Under the pieces are notes generated by a model. It did not search any database. It was given only the letters and a program-made list of their open reading frames with translations, and was not told the DNA's origin. From NCBI RefSeq assembly GCF_014196835.1, contig NZ_JACIEK010000002.1, positions 124,001 through 188,000 on the forward strand: 64,000 nucleotides of DNA, written 5' to 3'. The position numbers and the translations under genes are program-made. Shown here in pieces: positions 63,366 through 64,000 of this stretch (position 1 is its first letter; every line of letters starts with the position of its first letter). The DNA comes from Aureimonas pseudogalii. Lineage in GTDB: Bacteria > Pseudomonadota > Alphaproteobacteria > Rhizobiales > Rhizobiaceae.

Positions 63366-64000
63366 CGGCCGATCTCCGCCGCGCCGTCGCCCTCATAGGC
63401 GGCGTCGAAGAAGCGGCGCTCCAGCGCGACGGCCCGGCCGAAGAAGAACTGGCAGAGCGCGGCCTCGGCCGGGCCGACGCGGTCGAGCTCGCCGCGCAGG
63501 AAGGCGACGAATTCGCGGAAGTCCGGATTGTCGTGCAGCGTGATCCACTCGGCATGGACGAAGCTCGTCGGGAGCGGCTTCGGGGCTTTCGAGGCCCAGT
63601 CGAGATAGAGCCATTCGGCGACGGTGAGCACGCAGAGCGCGGCTGCGTAGGAGCGTGTCGCGGCGGCCTCGCGCATGATCGCCTGGAAGCCGGCGGTGGC
63701 GTCGGAATCGGGCGCGGTGCGGCGGGTTTCGGAGGTGACACCCAGCGTCGCGAAGGCGCGCTCGAAATAGGTGTTCTCCTCGCCCGCCACCGCGCCGGCG
63801 AAGCGCGCGAGGCGCAGCCGCGCCTCGAACCGGTCGGTCCCGGCCATGGCGGCGCCGAGAAGCGCCAGGAACGCGTCGAGGAAGCGATGGTCCTGCACGA
63901 GATAGCGGGCCATCACGCGGGGCGCGATCGTACCGGCGCCGAGCTCCGTCACGAAGCGATGGCCGCTCGCGGCCTGCCAGTCGTCCCTGGCTGCCTCGCG
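63362..64000 (-). CDS. TenA family protein, second paralogue (partial, 5' end outside window)
   Basis: At least 212 residues; the frame stays open through position 64000, so the true start lies beyond the window. HRFVTELGAGTIAPRVMARY is followed by LVQDHRFLDAFLALLGAAMA, GEENTYFERAFATLGVTSET and ALCVLTVAEWLYLDWASKAP. The Pro-Cys of the catalytic loop in the neighbour is replaced here by LCVLTVAEW, which resembles the TenA_E type that lacks the active-site Cys position. The C-terminal FFFGRAVALERRFFDAAYEG keeps the Glu. It is translationally coupled to the TenA_C gene and probably acts in the same thiamin salvage path. Confidence 0.88.
   Translation of the reverse strand, partial: REAARDDWQAASGHRFVTELGAGTIAPRVMARYLVQDHRFLDAFLALLGAAMAGTDRFEARLRLARFAGAVAGEENTYFERAFATLGVTSETRRTAPDSDATAGFQAIMREAAATRSYAAALCVLTVAEWLYLDWASKAPKPLPTSFVHAEWITLHDNPDFREFVAFLRGELDRVGPAEAALCQFFFGRAVALERRFFDAAYEGDGAAEIGR

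Overview
The window is a GC-rich (about 70%) piece of chromosome from an alphaproteobacterium, most likely a member of the Hyphomicrobiales (Rhizobiales). The evidence is the order FYDLN-acid protein, aroA (class II), cmk, rpsA; a MucR/Ros-type zinc-finger regulator; a SyrA/ExoX-like membrane peptide; an F1-ATPase zeta-type inhibitor (DUF1476); a short ribonuclease D; a DUF2778 protein; and an Omp25-like beta-barrel. The family and genus cannot be fixed from the sequence alone. No CRISPR array, insertion sequence, prophage or rRNA was seen.

Layout. 1-6 kb: tRNA-Ala and the housekeeping row aroA, a small membrane protein, cmk and rpsA, closed by a strong intrinsic terminator. 6-14 kb: a LuxR-type regulator, an ExoX/SyrA-like peptide, an acetyltransferase, DUF1476, ribonuclease D, a DHA2 drug exporter, a DUF2778 protein and a PPOX-fold protein. 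14.3-17.3 kb: efp facing epmA-epmB, a compact EF-P lysylation locus. 17.5-25 kb: an SH3-domain envelope protein, an aldo/keto reductase, a dimethylglycine-dehydrogenase-like flavoprotein, a hybrid histidine kinase with two receivers and an HNH-type protein. 25-33.6 kb: iron uptake, with a TonB-dependent siderophore receptor divergent from an IroE/Fes-like esterase, a lone PAS protein, a Crp/Fnr regulator, and a FecBCD-type ABC operon on the minus strand. 34-37.3 kb: three Tad-type pseudopilin/VWA genes of visibly lower GC, a frameshifted UPF0303 (GlcG/HbpS-like) remnant and tRNA-Leu(CAG).

37.5-44.7 kb: an NDUFA9-like dehydrogenase, a lipoprotein polysaccharide deacetylase, uppP, a glutathione transferase-queG-SDR run and an RlpA-like protein. 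44.8-50 kb: a low-GC dinD gene converging on a three-gene minus-strand operon: HD-GYP phosphodiesterase, GNAT/C39-peptidase fusion, RLAN/RimK-type ATP-grasp ligase. This operon is the best candidate for an under-described biosynthetic or modification system. 50-54 kb: two hydroxy-acid dehydrogenases and an Omp25-like protein. 54-60.5 kb: a complete CUT2-type sugar ABC operon ending in an SMP-30 lactonase, with a divergent GntR regulator. 60.6-64 kb: MucR with a repeat-rich leader, lrgA-lrgB and two adjacent TenA paralogues, the last running off the window.

Functional links. EpmA and EpmB would lysylate Lys34 of the EF-P encoded on the other side of their shared promoter. The TonB receptor, esterase and ABC transporter together can take a ferric siderophore from the outer membrane to iron release. 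The sugar operon couples uptake to lactone hydrolysis but has no obvious sugar dehydrogenase of its own. All functional statements come from reading motifs and family resemblance by eye; no database search was run.
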